Assembly: GCA_937924775.1 (NCBI GenBank)
Contig: CALDUT010000010.1
Span: forward strand, 248,001 to 312,000
DNA from: an uncultured Gemmata sp.
GTDB taxonomy: Bacteria > Planctomycetota > Planctomycetia > Gemmatales > Gemmataceae
DNA length: 64,000 nt
Reading direction: 5' to 3'
Part shown: positions 38,360 to 47,968 of the stretch, piece by piece
Layout of the letters: each line of letters opens with the position of its first letter
How positions within the stretch are numbered: position 1 is the stretch's first letter
The notes under the pieces: generated by a model
What the model was told of the DNA's origin: nothing
The model's input: the letters and a program-made list of their open reading frames with translations, nothing else
Databases searched by the model: none
Translations under genes and position numbers: made by a program

Positions 38360-38475
38360 TGCGAATAATCTCAGGCGGGCGGGTAAAGGATGGTAATAGA
38401 AATTGTAGCATCTGCGGTAACACTTTTCTGCGGTGGTCTTGCTACAATTCTAATAACACAGGGCGGAGATCTATC

Positions 38476-39309
38476 ATGATTCGCAGCGGTCTGATCACAC
38501 TCACCCTCAGCTTGGGAATACCGCTATCACTCCCGGCCGCGGACAAGCCGGCCCCAGCCGTGGAAGTTCCCTATCGGCTGATCGGGACCAATCACATTAT
38601 GGTGCGGGCGAAAATCAACGGCCAAGGCCCGTTCAACTTGATTGTGGATACTGGGGCCCCGGCGGTCATCATACCCAAGTTTGTGGCCGAAAAAGCCAAA
38701 GCCAAGCCCAACGACAAACTCTGGGCCAACTTTGAGTCGTTTCAACTGGAAGGGGGCCTGAAAATCGACAAAGTTCGAGCCCGGGTGGAAGATATTCCCC
38801 AAATCGAGGGGATGAACAGTATGCCCATTGCCGGTGTCGAACTCCATGGCGTCATTGGTTACGAACTACTTGCCCGCTTTCGCATTGAGTACGACTTAAC
38901 CCGCGACAAGCTCGTATTTGAACCACTGTCCTACGATCCCCCAGCTCTGGTTCCCCTTGGCGGCGAAGGGGCCTCAGCCATTCAAACGATGGGGCCGATC
39001 GTCAACTTAGCGAAAGCCTTGTTTGAAAAACCCAATTACGCTACGCAAGCTCGGGGATTCACGGGTATCGAATACGAAGAAAACGATGGCCGCGTGACAA
39101 TCAAACGGGTCTTGCCGGGCACCCCGGCAGCCAAAGCCGGGTTGCAAGCGGGCGATGTCATCACCGCGGTGAAGACCAACACCATCGAATCGGCTCGCGA
39201 CTTGCACAAAGCCCTGGCGAAAGCCGCCGCTGGGTCGAGATGGCGCTTGACGATCACTCGCGGAGGTGAAGAAAAGGAAATTGTCGTCGAATTGGGAAAG
39301 GGGCTGTAA
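38476..39309 (+). CDS. Exported retropepsin-like aspartyl protease with PDZ domain (copy 1)
   Basis: A 277-residue protein with a signal peptide (MIRSGLITLTLSLGIPLSLPAA). A retroviral-type aspartyl protease domain follows (FNLIVDTGAPAVIIP with the active Asp, then ELHGVIGYELLARFRIEYD). A C-terminal PDZ domain is seen in VLPGTPAAKAGLQAGDVITAV and DLHKALAKAAAGSRW. ATG 38476 has GGAG upstream; the frame extends to 38359 without a family match. Copy 2 starts three bases after its stop, so they are co-expressed. Protease activity is inferred. Confidence 0.85.
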   Translation: MIRSGLITLTLSLGIPLSLPAADKPAPAVEVPYRLIGTNHIMVRAKINGQGPFNLIVDTGAPAVIIPKFVAEKAKAKPNDKLWANFESFQLEGGLKIDKVRARVEDIPQIEGMNSMPIAGVELHGVIGYELLARFRIEYDLTRDKLVFEPLSYDPPALVPLGGEGASAIQTMGPIVNLAKALFEKPNYATQARGFTGIEYEENDGRVTIKRVLPGTPAAKAGLQAGDVITAVKTNTIESARDLHKALAKAAAGSRWRLTITRGGEEKEIVVELGKGL

Positions 39310-39312
39310 CAC

Positions 39313-40167
39313 ATGCGATCATTCATTCTCCTTTCGGTTTTCACTGCGGCTACAGTGGCGGGATTCCTTTCTGCCTACGCCCACGATGAACCCACAACCA
39401 AAAGTGACGATAAGCCGATCGTCATACCCTTCGAGTTGCTGAAATCGCGACACATGGCCCTACAGGTGAAGATCAACGACAAAGGCCCTTATCGCGTCAT
39501 CTTTGATACCGGCGCGCCTATGAACTTGGTGAACAATCGCACTGCAAAGGAAACGGGGCTGGTTGGTAAAAACGACAAAGGTGGTGGGTTGTTCGGTGTC
39601 GGCGCGGCCTCGAAAACCATCAACAAATTCCAAGTGGGTGACATCACCATCGAGGGGATGCCGACGATGGTGATCGATCATCCCACCGTGGAGGCCCTCT
39701 CGAAAGTTGTCGGGCGTCTGGATGGTCTGATCGGCTATCCGTTTTTCGCTCGCTACAGGATGACCATCGACTACGAAAAGAAGGCAATGACTCTAGTTCC
39801 CAATGGGATGGTACCGGGCGATACTATGCAGCTTATGATGAAAAAGATGATGGGCAGCATGAAAGGGGCCAAGATCGAGCCGACCATTCTCGCCCCTGCA
39901 GGACTGTGGGGCTTCTGGGTCGATAAACCTCAAGGCGATACTGATGACGGCGTCATTGTCACCGAGGTTCTCGCGGAAAGCCCCGCGGAGGCTGGCGGCT
40001 TGAAGATCGGTGATCGGTTGCTCACGCTCGATGGCCGCTGGACTGATTCCGTTGGGGATACTGTCCTGGCCACCAGTTTGGCGAAGCCTGGCCAACCGGT
40101 TACACTGGTGGTCCAACGCGACGGGAAGGAAGTGAAATTGCAAGTCACGCCCCGCTTGGGCTTCTGA
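39313..40167 (+). CDS. Exported retropepsin-like aspartyl protease with PDZ domain (copy 2)
   Basis: A 284-residue relative of the preceding gene. The signal peptide is RSFILLSVFTAATVAGFLSAYA. The protease motif is YRVIFDTGAPMNLVNN with LDGLIGYPFFARYRMTIDY later, and the PDZ domain has VLAESPAEAGGLKIGDRLLTLDG. It differs in length and in a Met-rich insert (DTMQLMMKKMMGSMKG) between the domains. The two copies are divergent, so the duplication is old. Confidence 0.85.
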   Translation: MRSFILLSVFTAATVAGFLSAYAHDEPTTKSDDKPIVIPFELLKSRHMALQVKINDKGPYRVIFDTGAPMNLVNNRTAKETGLVGKNDKGGGLFGVGAASKTINKFQVGDITIEGMPTMVIDHPTVEALSKVVGRLDGLIGYPFFARYRMTIDYEKKAMTLVPNGMVPGDTMQLMMKKMMGSMKGAKIEPTILAPAGLWGFWVDKPQGDTDDGVIVTEVLAESPAEAGGLKIGDRLLTLDGRWTDSVGDTVLATSLAKPGQPVTLVVQRDGKEVKLQVTPRLGF

Positions 40168-40193
40168 CATCCCTCAGATAGCCATTCGATCAT

Positions 40194-40221
40194 GGGCCAA
40201 GCCGTCAGTTTGGCCCTTCTG
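40194..40221 (+). terminator. Terminator-like hairpin after the aspartyl protease pair
   Basis: Stem GGGCCAA/TTGGCCC (40194-40200 and 40210-40216) with a nine-base loop is followed by TTCTGG. The T tail is weak. Confidence 0.45.
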
Positions 40222-40415
40222 GCTACGCTCTCGAGTCAGAGCGATTGGAAGCGATTGTGCATGGAGTATTCTGCACTGTCGATCCTCTACTCTTTGCGGT
40301 GCTCGTCGTTGCCGTTGGTATGAGAGTTACGTGAAGTTGAAACTGCCTAGCCCGAGGTGTTGTATCATAGGGCAGGAGAAATTTTGGCTCTCTATGTCGC
40401 CACCGGGAGGTGTGC

Positions 40416-42353
40416 ATGGTGCGGATGGCTCGAATTCTTCGTGTCGGAATTCTGTACAGCCTGTTGATGGCCGGCGGCGGGGTGCTACTGGGGCACTGGG
40501 CCTCCAGCCGGGCGACAGAACCCGAACCCATCACCGATCGTCTCAATAAAGAAATCGACAATCTGACATGGACGGACATTCGTGGGGAGGCGTCGTCACT
40601 GAAAGCTCATGCGGGGTCCGCGGCGACTGTGGTAGTTTTTCTTTCCTTCGATTGTCCAGTCTCCAACAGCTACACCAGCGCTCTCAACGAACTGCACAAA
40701 ACTTATAGCGACAAAGGTGTCAGTTTTCTGGGGATCGTACCCGCGGCCGACAATGCGGAGAGAATCGGCAAGCGAGCCGCGGAATTTCAGTTCCACTTCC
40801 CGATTTGGGTGGACGATACGTGGAAATCGGTCCACGCCTTCCGGGCAACAACCACACCTGAGGTGTTTGTTCTCGATCACAATCAGGTACTGCGGTATCG
40901 CGGACGGATCGACAATGCTTATTCTGCGCGTCTCAAAAAGAATGCCCAGGTGACCGAACATGATTTGAAGAACGCGATTGAGGCCCTCGTCAAGGGTCAG
41001 GATGTGGCCAAGCCGGCGACTCGCGCCATCGGCTGCCCAATCGATGTCAGCGAACGAAAAGTGACCTCCGAGGAGGTGACGTATTATCGCGACGTGTTGC
41101 CGATTCTCCAGAAGCATTGCCAAACTTGCCATCGGCCCGGCGACGTTGGCCCTTTCTCGTTGATGACTTACAAGCAAGCGGTCAACTGGGCTTCGGATAT
41201 TGTAACTTTCACGCAAACCCGGCAAATGCCGCCGTGGAAACCAACCGGTGGCGTGAAATTCGCCAACGCCCGCTCGCTGACACAGCAGGAGATCGACATC
41301 TTGGCGACTTGGGAGAAGAATGGCTGCCCAGAAGGTAATCCCCAGGAGGCACCACCGCCGCTGAAAATACCCGCGGGCTGGCGTTTGGGGGAACCCGACC
41401 TGATTCTCACAGTTCCTGAAGATTTTCACATCGGTCCGGCAGGCAAGGACGAATTCCGTTGTTTTGTCTTGCCCACTGGCCTGACCGAAGACAAGTTCGT
41501 TGTGGCTTACGAGGTGAAGCCGGGCAATGCTGCGGTCGTTCACCACACGCTCAATTACTTCGATGCTACCGGCAAAGGTCGAAAACTGGAACAACAAGAA
41601 CGGGAACGGAAAAAATCGCCCGATGAACAAGACCGCGGACCCGGCTATTCAGTGGCTATGGGTATCGGTTTTCTGCCTTCGCCCGCCGATGCACCTCGGC
41701 CGGGAATCCCCCCCGTGGGTTCGTTAGGTGGTTGGGCTCCGGGGCAACTGCCCACCCAATTCCCCGAAGGTTCGGGAATCCTTCTGCCCAAGGAAGCCGA
41801 CGTGATTCTGCAAGTCCACTATCACCGCACCGGTAAACCGGAAACCGATCGCACCCGGATTGGGTTGTACTTCGCGAAAAAACCAGTGGAAAAAGCCTGG
41901 AACACGCTCGTTATTACCGGGATGACACCTTTTTCGTTCATCCCGGCGGGCAAGGCCGATCACGTCGAGAAAGGCAGCGGATGGCTTTCCGACGATGCCA
42001 TGATCTACAGTGTGATGCCACACATGCATCTACTGGGCAAGAGTGTCAAGATCACTATGACCCCCCCGGGTGAGCCCACCCAATTGCTCTTAGAAATCGC
42101 GCAGTGGGATTACAACTGGCAAGAATCCTACTGGCTGGAGAAGCCGATCTTGGCTAAAGCTGGCACCCGTTTCGACATCGAAGCGGTCTTCGACAATTCC
42201 TCGAAGAATCCGAACAATCCGCGTAATCCGCCCAAAACGGTCACCTTTGGTGAAGAGACGACGGATGAGATGCTCTTCGGGTTTGTGGGTGCGGTCCCCG
42301 TTGACAAAAAGGTGCAGCGGCTGCGCCTGCTGCGAGCCGAGCCCAAGAAATAA
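40416..42353 (+). CDS. Redoxin - cytochrome c - copper monooxygenase-like fusion protein
   Basis: A 645-residue membrane-anchored or exported protein. After an N-terminal hydrophobic helix, residues ~45-200 are an AhpC/TSA-type thioredoxin fold (VVVFLSFDCPVSNSYTSAL, Cys80, then VSFLGIVPAADNAE). Residues ~220-310 are a cytochrome c-like domain with haem motif CQTCHRPGDVGPF (Cys235, Cys238, His239) and MPPWKPT. The rest resembles the type II copper domains of PHM/DBH-like monooxygenases: AVVHHTLNYFD, ILQVHYHRTGK and MPHMHLLGKSVKI. ATG 40416 has GGGAGG upstream. The fusion suggests an electron path from thiols or haem to a copper site, but the substrate is unknown. Confidence 0.82.
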   Translation: MVRMARILRVGILYSLLMAGGGVLLGHWASSRATEPEPITDRLNKEIDNLTWTDIRGEASSLKAHAGSAATVVVFLSFDCPVSNSYTSALNELHKTYSDKGVSFLGIVPAADNAERIGKRAAEFQFHFPIWVDDTWKSVHAFRATTTPEVFVLDHNQVLRYRGRIDNAYSARLKKNAQVTEHDLKNAIEALVKGQDVAKPATRAIGCPIDVSERKVTSEEVTYYRDVLPILQKHCQTCHRPGDVGPFSLMTYKQAVNWASDIVTFTQTRQMPPWKPTGGVKFANARSLTQQEIDILATWEKNGCPEGNPQEAPPPLKIPAGWRLGEPDLILTVPEDFHIGPAGKDEFRCFVLPTGLTEDKFVVAYEVKPGNAAVVHHTLNYFDATGKGRKLEQQERERKKSPDEQDRGPGYSVAMGIGFLPSPADAPRPGIPPVGSLGGWAPGQLPTQFPEGSGILLPKEADVILQVHYHRTGKPETDRTRIGLYFAKKPVEKAWNTLVITGMTPFSFIPAGKADHVEKGSGWLSDDAMIYSVMPHMHLLGKSVKITMTPPGEPTQLLLEIAQWDYNWQESYWLEKPILAKAGTRFDIEAVFDNSSKNPNNPRNPPKTVTFGEETTDEMLFGFVGAVPVDKKVQRLRLLRAEPKK

Positions 42354-42425
42354 CCCTCGACCCCGACAGGCCTTATGTTCCCAGGGGGTGAGCCCTATCT
42401 GACGACGGTGAGGGTTCACCTCCCC

Positions 42426-45400
42426 TCAGCCCCACTTGGTGATCCATTCTTTCCACGACACCCGGCGACGTAAGGCCGCAAAGCCTGGTTGTTCTGGCTC
42501 GGCGAAGATTCGCTCCTGGCCTTGGAAGTGTGTGGCTGCGGCCATGTCGAGAAAGCCGCGCAGAGCGAAAATCAGCACACTCCGTTGCGCTTCGGTGAGT
42601 TGTTCCGTCCAACCTTCGGCGGCGATTTCTGCATCGAGCATCCCCTCGCGGTTTTCGATGGCGATGATGAAAAGCCTGTGGATTTGGTCTTGGGCCACCA
42701 GGGCGATTTCCGCCCTTTGAACACCCAACTGGATAGACCGGACTTCCACTGGCAGTCTGTCCCAATCTGGGCTGGAGTGTAGTAACGGCAGGAGTTCGCG
42801 TTCGGCAAAACGCTCAATGCCAATCGCGACATGCTCAAGATCATGATGGAGATGAACGAGTTTGGCTCGTTGGACGTTTGGGAGTGAGGAGCGAATTTTC
42901 CGGCGGAGCTTTGGCACAGTACCAGAATGGAAGCCGGGCCGGAGCAAGCCACGCATGGATTCGCCGTGAGAACCGATCATCACCTTTGGCAAGGTGGCGG
43001 ACCGGTTGGCAGCATAGAGCCGCCAATTTTCCTTGAGTTCCCAGGCGATGAAACCGAAAATCCCAGGTATTCCGTTGATGATCATACCCATGGTCCACGG
43101 GGAAATCCCTGTCCATTGGGCCAATTGAGGAACCATTGGCCAAATCACCTTGTGCGAGACGGTGACCACCGGGAAATGCTTCACCGGGTTCACTTGGGGT
43201 TCCACCAAGAGGTAGAACACGAAGCGTGTGAGGTAAGCGATAGGAAACCAGACAATCCCCAATGCGGCTTTGAGCCAAATAGAGCTAGTTGAGTCGCCGC
43301 CACGAAAACGCATCCATTCATCGACCGCGTACAATTGCCGTTCGATCCAATTGGCGAGGCTGCGGAACAAGTCTAGGAAGACGGCAATCAGACCGGGAAT
43401 TAGGTTGACGCGAACAACACGCCACCAATCCGAGATGGCTTCGGCAATCCGGTCTTGGATCTCCCAACCCGTGGGCGTATTGTAGAAGATTACCAGTGCG
43501 ACAAAAACCAACCAACCAAACCACAGTAAAAAGGAGAGTTTCACACCCACAAGAAACGCTATCGCTAACACCAACAGACTCATGAAAAACGGAACACTCA
43601 GATGACGATCAATGAAACGCGCCAATCGACTTTGGCGAATCCGTTTCACGAGTGGAGAATACCACACCGCAATAGGCCATTCCCAAAACAACTTACACAA
43701 AACCTGCCAGAGATATCGGGCAAGTGAATAAACCTTTTGACGAAATGAAGGAACATGGAGCATCAGCAACAGGAAAACACCAAAACCAATGATTGTTTCC
43801 AATTCCACTAAAAATGACGCGTTGTGCTTGTGATTGTCCGGGTCTTGCTTGGCTGTGGAGGTGAAGATATCCTGAACTTGGCGTATAACCTGTTCGCGGG
43901 CTTCTTTATCAATCCAAACAAATACACCTTCAACGGGATCAAAAGCCGGTTCTTGGGCATCCTCTTCCCAGACAAACACCAATTCCTCGTCGTCGAAGCG
44001 AATTTGATGGGGTTGTGCTTCCTCTTCGGCTGGCTGAGGCGACGGTTCGCTCAGGCTCGGCGCCGGCGCTGTGGGGCCCGATGCGTGTGTGGCTGGCCCA
44101 CCCATCGAGCGCGTGACAAATTCGCCAATTGCAAGGCCGATGTGCCGCAGTTCTTCAGCGAACATCAGCGTCAGGAACGAGCCGCCAAAGGGCAACGCCA
44201 GATACAGTGTCAAGGCTCGACCCCACGGTGTGCCAAAAAACACCGAGACGAACCGCTGTAACCAGCGCAAATAGAACTCTCCTCGTCGGTAGACACCATC
44301 CAGGGAATAGGCCAACTCTGCGTCGGTTCGCAGTAGGGCGTCGCCTTGAAAGAATTCCCACGGTCCGCGGAGGTCGGGCAGCTTGAGTTGGTTGCGGGCA
44401 ACGGCGTCGCGAAGATCGCCGATGCGCAGATATCCGCGTTCACAGATCCGATCCAGTAACTCGGCCACGACTTTGTCGCGGGCGATGGTTTCCACCCGGT
44501 TGTGTGGAATCAGCCCGCAGCGATTCAGCGTCTCGGTGACAATCGGGTAGAATTGACGGCGAATCTCGTGTTCGTGCCGGTGGATTTCCTGGTGCAGCAG
44601 ATGAGCAAGGCGGTGCTGTTCAGCCTCCGTTAGCCCCGCACGCAGAAGTTGCTGATACGCTTTCCGGAGGGTCATCAACACCATCACCGGCCGCGCTCGA
44701 GGAAGCTTTCGGCGGATGGGTCGGCGACCCAAAGTGCGGAGAAACTCTGGTAAATCCACCGTGTAAACTTCGCGCGAAAAATCTGCGGGAATCCGTTGCA
44801 GTTCGTATAGACAACGGGCAGCGCGCGGCCAATCGCCAGAGGCGGCCAGCGGTAACAAGGGGCGAAGGGCTTCTTGCCACGTTTCGGCGGTCGCTGGATC
44901 CCACCGGTTGAAGTCGGCGAGTCGTTGAACCAATTGTTTCAGCTCCGCGAACGCCTGATTGAATGCTTGTTCACATTCGGGACCCGGGGTCGCCATGGCC
45001 ACTTGCATGCGCAAAATGGCCGCGCGGACCTCATTTCCCCGCTGCGACGCGGCCGTGGCTTGTTCGATCGTGCGAGCGATAGCATCGACAGACAAGGCGC
45101 GCCTGGACTGACCCACTGCGGCGACCGTGGCATTGGCATTCCCAGAGATCGGTTCCGCAGTCTCGGAGGCACCTTCCGGCCGAACCGCGTAGTAAATCTG
45201 TTTTGCGTCGATATCTTCGGCCAAAATGCCATGTACCGTTTGCCAATCCGGTAAACTGGGAAAGTATTCCCTCACTCCTTCAGGAAAAAAGTACGCTAGA
45301 TCCAGAGAAATGGCGGCAAACATCCGGTAGCAGTCGAAGTGGGTCGCATCCCGAGCTATCAGATGATCGGATTCGAGGACAAAACGAATCTCGCGCGCGG

Positions 45401-45800
45401 CTGCTTCGCCAAAACGGCGGAGCTTCTCATAACACGATGCCTCACGGGTCGCTCCATGAGCCTGTTTGTCATCCAAAGTTTTGAGGATGCGAGCGCGAAA
45501 GAGGATTCGCCAGTATTCCCGAAGCTGGAAGGCGAGCGGTTGGCTGTCGATCAGCCGATCGTCGGGATTGGTAATCAGCAGTAGCCGTTGTTCAAGCCCG
45601 TGCCAAGTTTGTGCGGGCAGTACGTCAGCCGCGACAAGATCCGAGCGGTCAAACCAGAAGGGAAGTTCGGTGTTGGTCGGCAGTCGTTGCCCTCGATCCT
45701 GCAGGTAGTAAACGATCTGCCGTAGGTGCCGTTCATGGACCAGTCGCACCGCGGGTTCGACCGCCTGCAACAGCGATTCTAGCTTATTGGAGGTAGACAA
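42426..45800 (-). CDS. Large multi-pass membrane protein of unknown function (1124 aa)
   Basis: I do not recognise this protein. Residues ~1-480 are soluble and helix-rich, Arg- and Leu-heavy. A membrane segment near 510 (FGTPWGRALTLYLALPFGGSFLTLMF) is followed by an acidic, Pro-rich linker (PSLSEPSPQPAEEEAQ). A second membrane cluster lies at ~680-860 (LETIIGFGVFLLLMLHV, FFMSLLVLAIAFLVGVKLSFLLWFGWLVFVALVIFY and others). The C-terminal ~180 residues are soluble and charged. No catalytic or nucleotide-binding motif is obvious. It is divergent from the PAC2 gene with about 190 bases between. The long intact frame and normal codon use argue that it is real. Confidence 0.85.
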   Translation of the reverse strand: MSTSNKLESLLQAVEPAVRLVHERHLRQIVYYLQDRGQRLPTNTELPFWFDRSDLVAADVLPAQTWHGLEQRLLLITNPDDRLIDSQPLAFQLREYWRILFRARILKTLDDKQAHGATREASCYEKLRRFGEAAAREIRFVLESDHLIARDATHFDCYRMFAAISLDLAYFFPEGVREYFPSLPDWQTVHGILAEDIDAKQIYYAVRPEGASETAEPISGNANATVAAVGQSRRALSVDAIARTIEQATAASQRGNEVRAAILRMQVAMATPGPECEQAFNQAFAELKQLVQRLADFNRWDPATAETWQEALRPLLPLAASGDWPRAARCLYELQRIPADFSREVYTVDLPEFLRTLGRRPIRRKLPRARPVMVLMTLRKAYQQLLRAGLTEAEQHRLAHLLHQEIHRHEHEIRRQFYPIVTETLNRCGLIPHNRVETIARDKVVAELLDRICERGYLRIGDLRDAVARNQLKLPDLRGPWEFFQGDALLRTDAELAYSLDGVYRRGEFYLRWLQRFVSVFFGTPWGRALTLYLALPFGGSFLTLMFAEELRHIGLAIGEFVTRSMGGPATHASGPTAPAPSLSEPSPQPAEEEAQPHQIRFDDEELVFVWEEDAQEPAFDPVEGVFVWIDKEAREQVIRQVQDIFTSTAKQDPDNHKHNASFLVELETIIGFGVFLLLMLHVPSFRQKVYSLARYLWQVLCKLFWEWPIAVWYSPLVKRIRQSRLARFIDRHLSVPFFMSLLVLAIAFLVGVKLSFLLWFGWLVFVALVIFYNTPTGWEIQDRIAEAISDWWRVVRVNLIPGLIAVFLDLFRSLANWIERQLYAVDEWMRFRGGDSTSSIWLKAALGIVWFPIAYLTRFVFYLLVEPQVNPVKHFPVVTVSHKVIWPMVPQLAQWTGISPWTMGMIINGIPGIFGFIAWELKENWRLYAANRSATLPKVMIGSHGESMRGLLRPGFHSGTVPKLRRKIRSSLPNVQRAKLVHLHHDLEHVAIGIERFAERELLPLLHSSPDWDRLPVEVRSIQLGVQRAEIALVAQDQIHRLFIIAIENREGMLDAEIAAEGWTEQLTEAQRSVLIFALRGFLDMAAATHFQGQERIFAEPEQPGFAALRRRVSWKEWITKWG

Positions 45801-45988
45801 GGCCCTTCCTCAAAAAAGTCGTCTCAACCGCAGTTACTGAGTCGTGGTTCCTGTGGTTCAGTCTATGAGTCGCTGAACCTGCACCCATTTGGGCGAAGAA
45901 ATCAGGGGGTAATTCCAATCCTGCTTTCGCGTATGATGCTTATAGACTCGTGTTATGCAGATTGGCGCAAAATATTGGGAGTAACGCC

Positions 45989-46996
45989 ATGGCAGAACTG
46001 AACCAATTGAACCACCCCTGGTTGGTAGCCGTGTGGCCCGGGATGGGGCATGTGGCACTCAATGCGGGGGTGTACCTGCTCTCAAAGCTCGAAATGACCG
46101 CCATCGCCGAATTCGAAGGTGGCGACTTGTTCGACGTGAATCAAGTGGAAGTCAACGATGGTTTGATTCAGCCGGCGCGACGACCCCGCAATCGTTTTTT
46201 CGTTTGGATCGACCCACAGAAGAAACACGATTTGCTGCTCTTCATCGGAGAAGCGCAACCACCCATCGGCAAATTCCCCTTCTGTCGGCAGTTGATCGCC
46301 TATGCCAAGGAACTGGGTGTTGAGCGGGTCATTACCTTCGCCGCAATGGCGACAAATATGCGTCCCGAACATCCCTCCCGTGTCTTCGGTGCCGCCACCG
46401 ATCAAGAGGGTGTCGAAGAACTGCGCAAACTGGAAATTACGATTCTCAAAAACGGTACGATCGGAGGGCTCAACGGGGTATTACTGGGTGCTGCAGCTCT
46501 GAGTGGACTGCGGGGAGAATGCTTGTTGGGTGAGATGCCTCAAGTTTTCGCCCAAGTGCCATTTCCGAAGGCGTCATTGGCCATTCTGGAAGTTTTTACT
46601 ATTATGACAGGTTTGCAAATCGACCTCGAAGAATTGGCCGAACAAGGACGAGCCGTCGAAGAGCAACTCGGTGAACTCCTCCACCGCGTCGAGGAACAAT
46701 ACGGACCACAACCGGGCATCAGCAGTTCAGAGGAGGAAGAACGAGAGTTCGCTACCGAATTTGAAGAATCGACCTCATCCGACGAAGAGCCACGCGAAAA
46801 AACTGGGTATCGTTATGAAGGACCCGATGAGGTCATCTCGCCCAACACCGAGGCCAAAATTGAAGAACTCTTTGCCCGCGCCACGACCGACCGATCCAAG
46901 GCATTTGAATTGAAACGTGAACTCGATCGGCTGGGCCTATTCAAGAAATATGAAGACCGGTTTCTGGATTTATTCAAGAAGAAGGAAGAGAATTGA
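45989..46996 (+). CDS. PAC2-family (proteasome assembly chaperone-like) protein
   Basis: A 335-residue soluble protein. The PAC2 domain covers ~1-215: PWLVAVWPGMGHVALNAGVYL, KHDLLLFIGEAQPPIGKF, ERVITFAAMATNM, and TIGGLNGVLLGAAALSGLRGECLLGEMP. A long acidic, Glu/Ser-rich segment and a charged helical tail (AKIEELFARATTDRSKAFEL) follow. ATG 45989 has GGGAG upstream. Bacterial PAC2 proteins are not understood; archaeal and eukaryotic relatives help proteasome assembly. No proteasome gene is in the window. Confidence 0.85.
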   Translation: MAELNQLNHPWLVAVWPGMGHVALNAGVYLLSKLEMTAIAEFEGGDLFDVNQVEVNDGLIQPARRPRNRFFVWIDPQKKHDLLLFIGEAQPPIGKFPFCRQLIAYAKELGVERVITFAAMATNMRPEHPSRVFGAATDQEGVEELRKLEITILKNGTIGGLNGVLLGAAALSGLRGECLLGEMPQVFAQVPFPKASLAILEVFTIMTGLQIDLEELAEQGRAVEEQLGELLHRVEEQYGPQPGISSSEEEEREFATEFEESTSSDEEPREKTGYRYEGPDEVISPNTEAKIEELFARATTDRSKAFELKRELDRLGLFKKYEDRFLDLFKKKEEN

Positions 46997-47131
46997 CATT
47001 CCGATTATACCGAAAATATCATCAGCATCGGCGACGAGCATAATCGTGTCTTCCAGGTGCAACGGATAAGATCTCATCGTCCGCATAAATTGGATAAGAT
47101 AGGAATGCCGTGATCAATAGAGCGATCAATC

Positions 47132-47932
47132 ATGACCAGAATCTTACAAGGCAAAAGAGCCATCCTCACTGGCGCCAGTGGTGGGATCGGTCAAGCTCTC
47201 ACCCAAGAATTGGTAGACGCCGGAGCAAGACTGGTCCTAGCCTCCCGCAATACTGATAAGCTCGATGCATTGGCCGCCGACTTGCGGGAAAAAGCCACGC
47301 ACCTCATCATTGTACCGACCGACATCACAAGTCCTGAGGATAGAAATCGGCTGATTGATACTGCGGTCGCAACATTGGGGGGCATAGACCTTCTCATCAA
47401 TAATGCAGGGATTGGCAGCTGGGGACACTTCGCCAATTCAACAGAGGACATTTGCCGCACTGTGATGGAGGTCAATTTTTTTGCACCCGTAGAGCTGACA
47501 CGACTGGCAATGCCATATTTGTCAAATGGGAATCAGCCGTCCGTAGTCAATGTGACCTCCATGTGCGGCCGCAAAGGCATGCCGGCTTGGCCAGAATATT
47601 CCGCCAGCAAATTCGCGCTCGTCGGTATATCGGAAGCCTGGCGGGCTGAATTTGCCCGTTTCGATGTCGATGTCATCACGATTGTACCGGGGATGACGAA
47701 CAGTGGATTTCAAGACAGATGGCTGAGAAAAGATGGTAGAGCGAAACTCAATTTTGATGAAGGTATGTCGCCCAGGTTCCTAGCTAAGAAAATAATTGAG
47801 GCGATCAAGAAGAACCGCAGCGAAGTCATTGTGGGCTCGGAAGCGAAACGTATGCTGTTATTCAATCGTTTCTTTCCCAGACTTACCGATTGGCTGATAG
47901 CACGAAAAGTCAAAAGCCTCTACAAAGATTAG
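47132..47932 (+). CDS. SDR-family oxidoreductase
   Basis: A 266-residue classical SDR with an intact site. The cofactor motif is LTGASGGIGQAL, NNAG is in LLINNAGIG, Ser is in VNVTSMCGRKG and the YxxxK motif is YSASK in PAWPEYSASKFALVG. The C-terminal ~70 residues are Lys-rich and resemble membrane-associated SDRs that act on lipids (KKIIEAIKKNRSEVIVGSE). It stands 36 bases before a fatty acid desaturase-like gene, suggesting a shared lipid role. The segment is AT-richer than its surroundings. Confidence 0.87.
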   Translation: MTRILQGKRAILTGASGGIGQALTQELVDAGARLVLASRNTDKLDALAADLREKATHLIIVPTDITSPEDRNRLIDTAVATLGGIDLLINNAGIGSWGHFANSTEDICRTVMEVNFFAPVELTRLAMPYLSNGNQPSVVNVTSMCGRKGMPAWPEYSASKFALVGISEAWRAEFARFDVDVITIVPGMTNSGFQDRWLRKDGRAKLNFDEGMSPRFLAKKIIEAIKKNRSEVIVGSEAKRMLLFNRFFPRLTDWLIARKVKSLYKD

Positions 47933-47968
47933 CTGGATATTTGCAGAAGTATAAGCGGGAATGTCATA

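Noticed and set aside
40596-41630. Open frame of 344 codons opposite the redoxin fusion gene
   Set aside because: Antisense to a gene with clear domain motifs; no family match.
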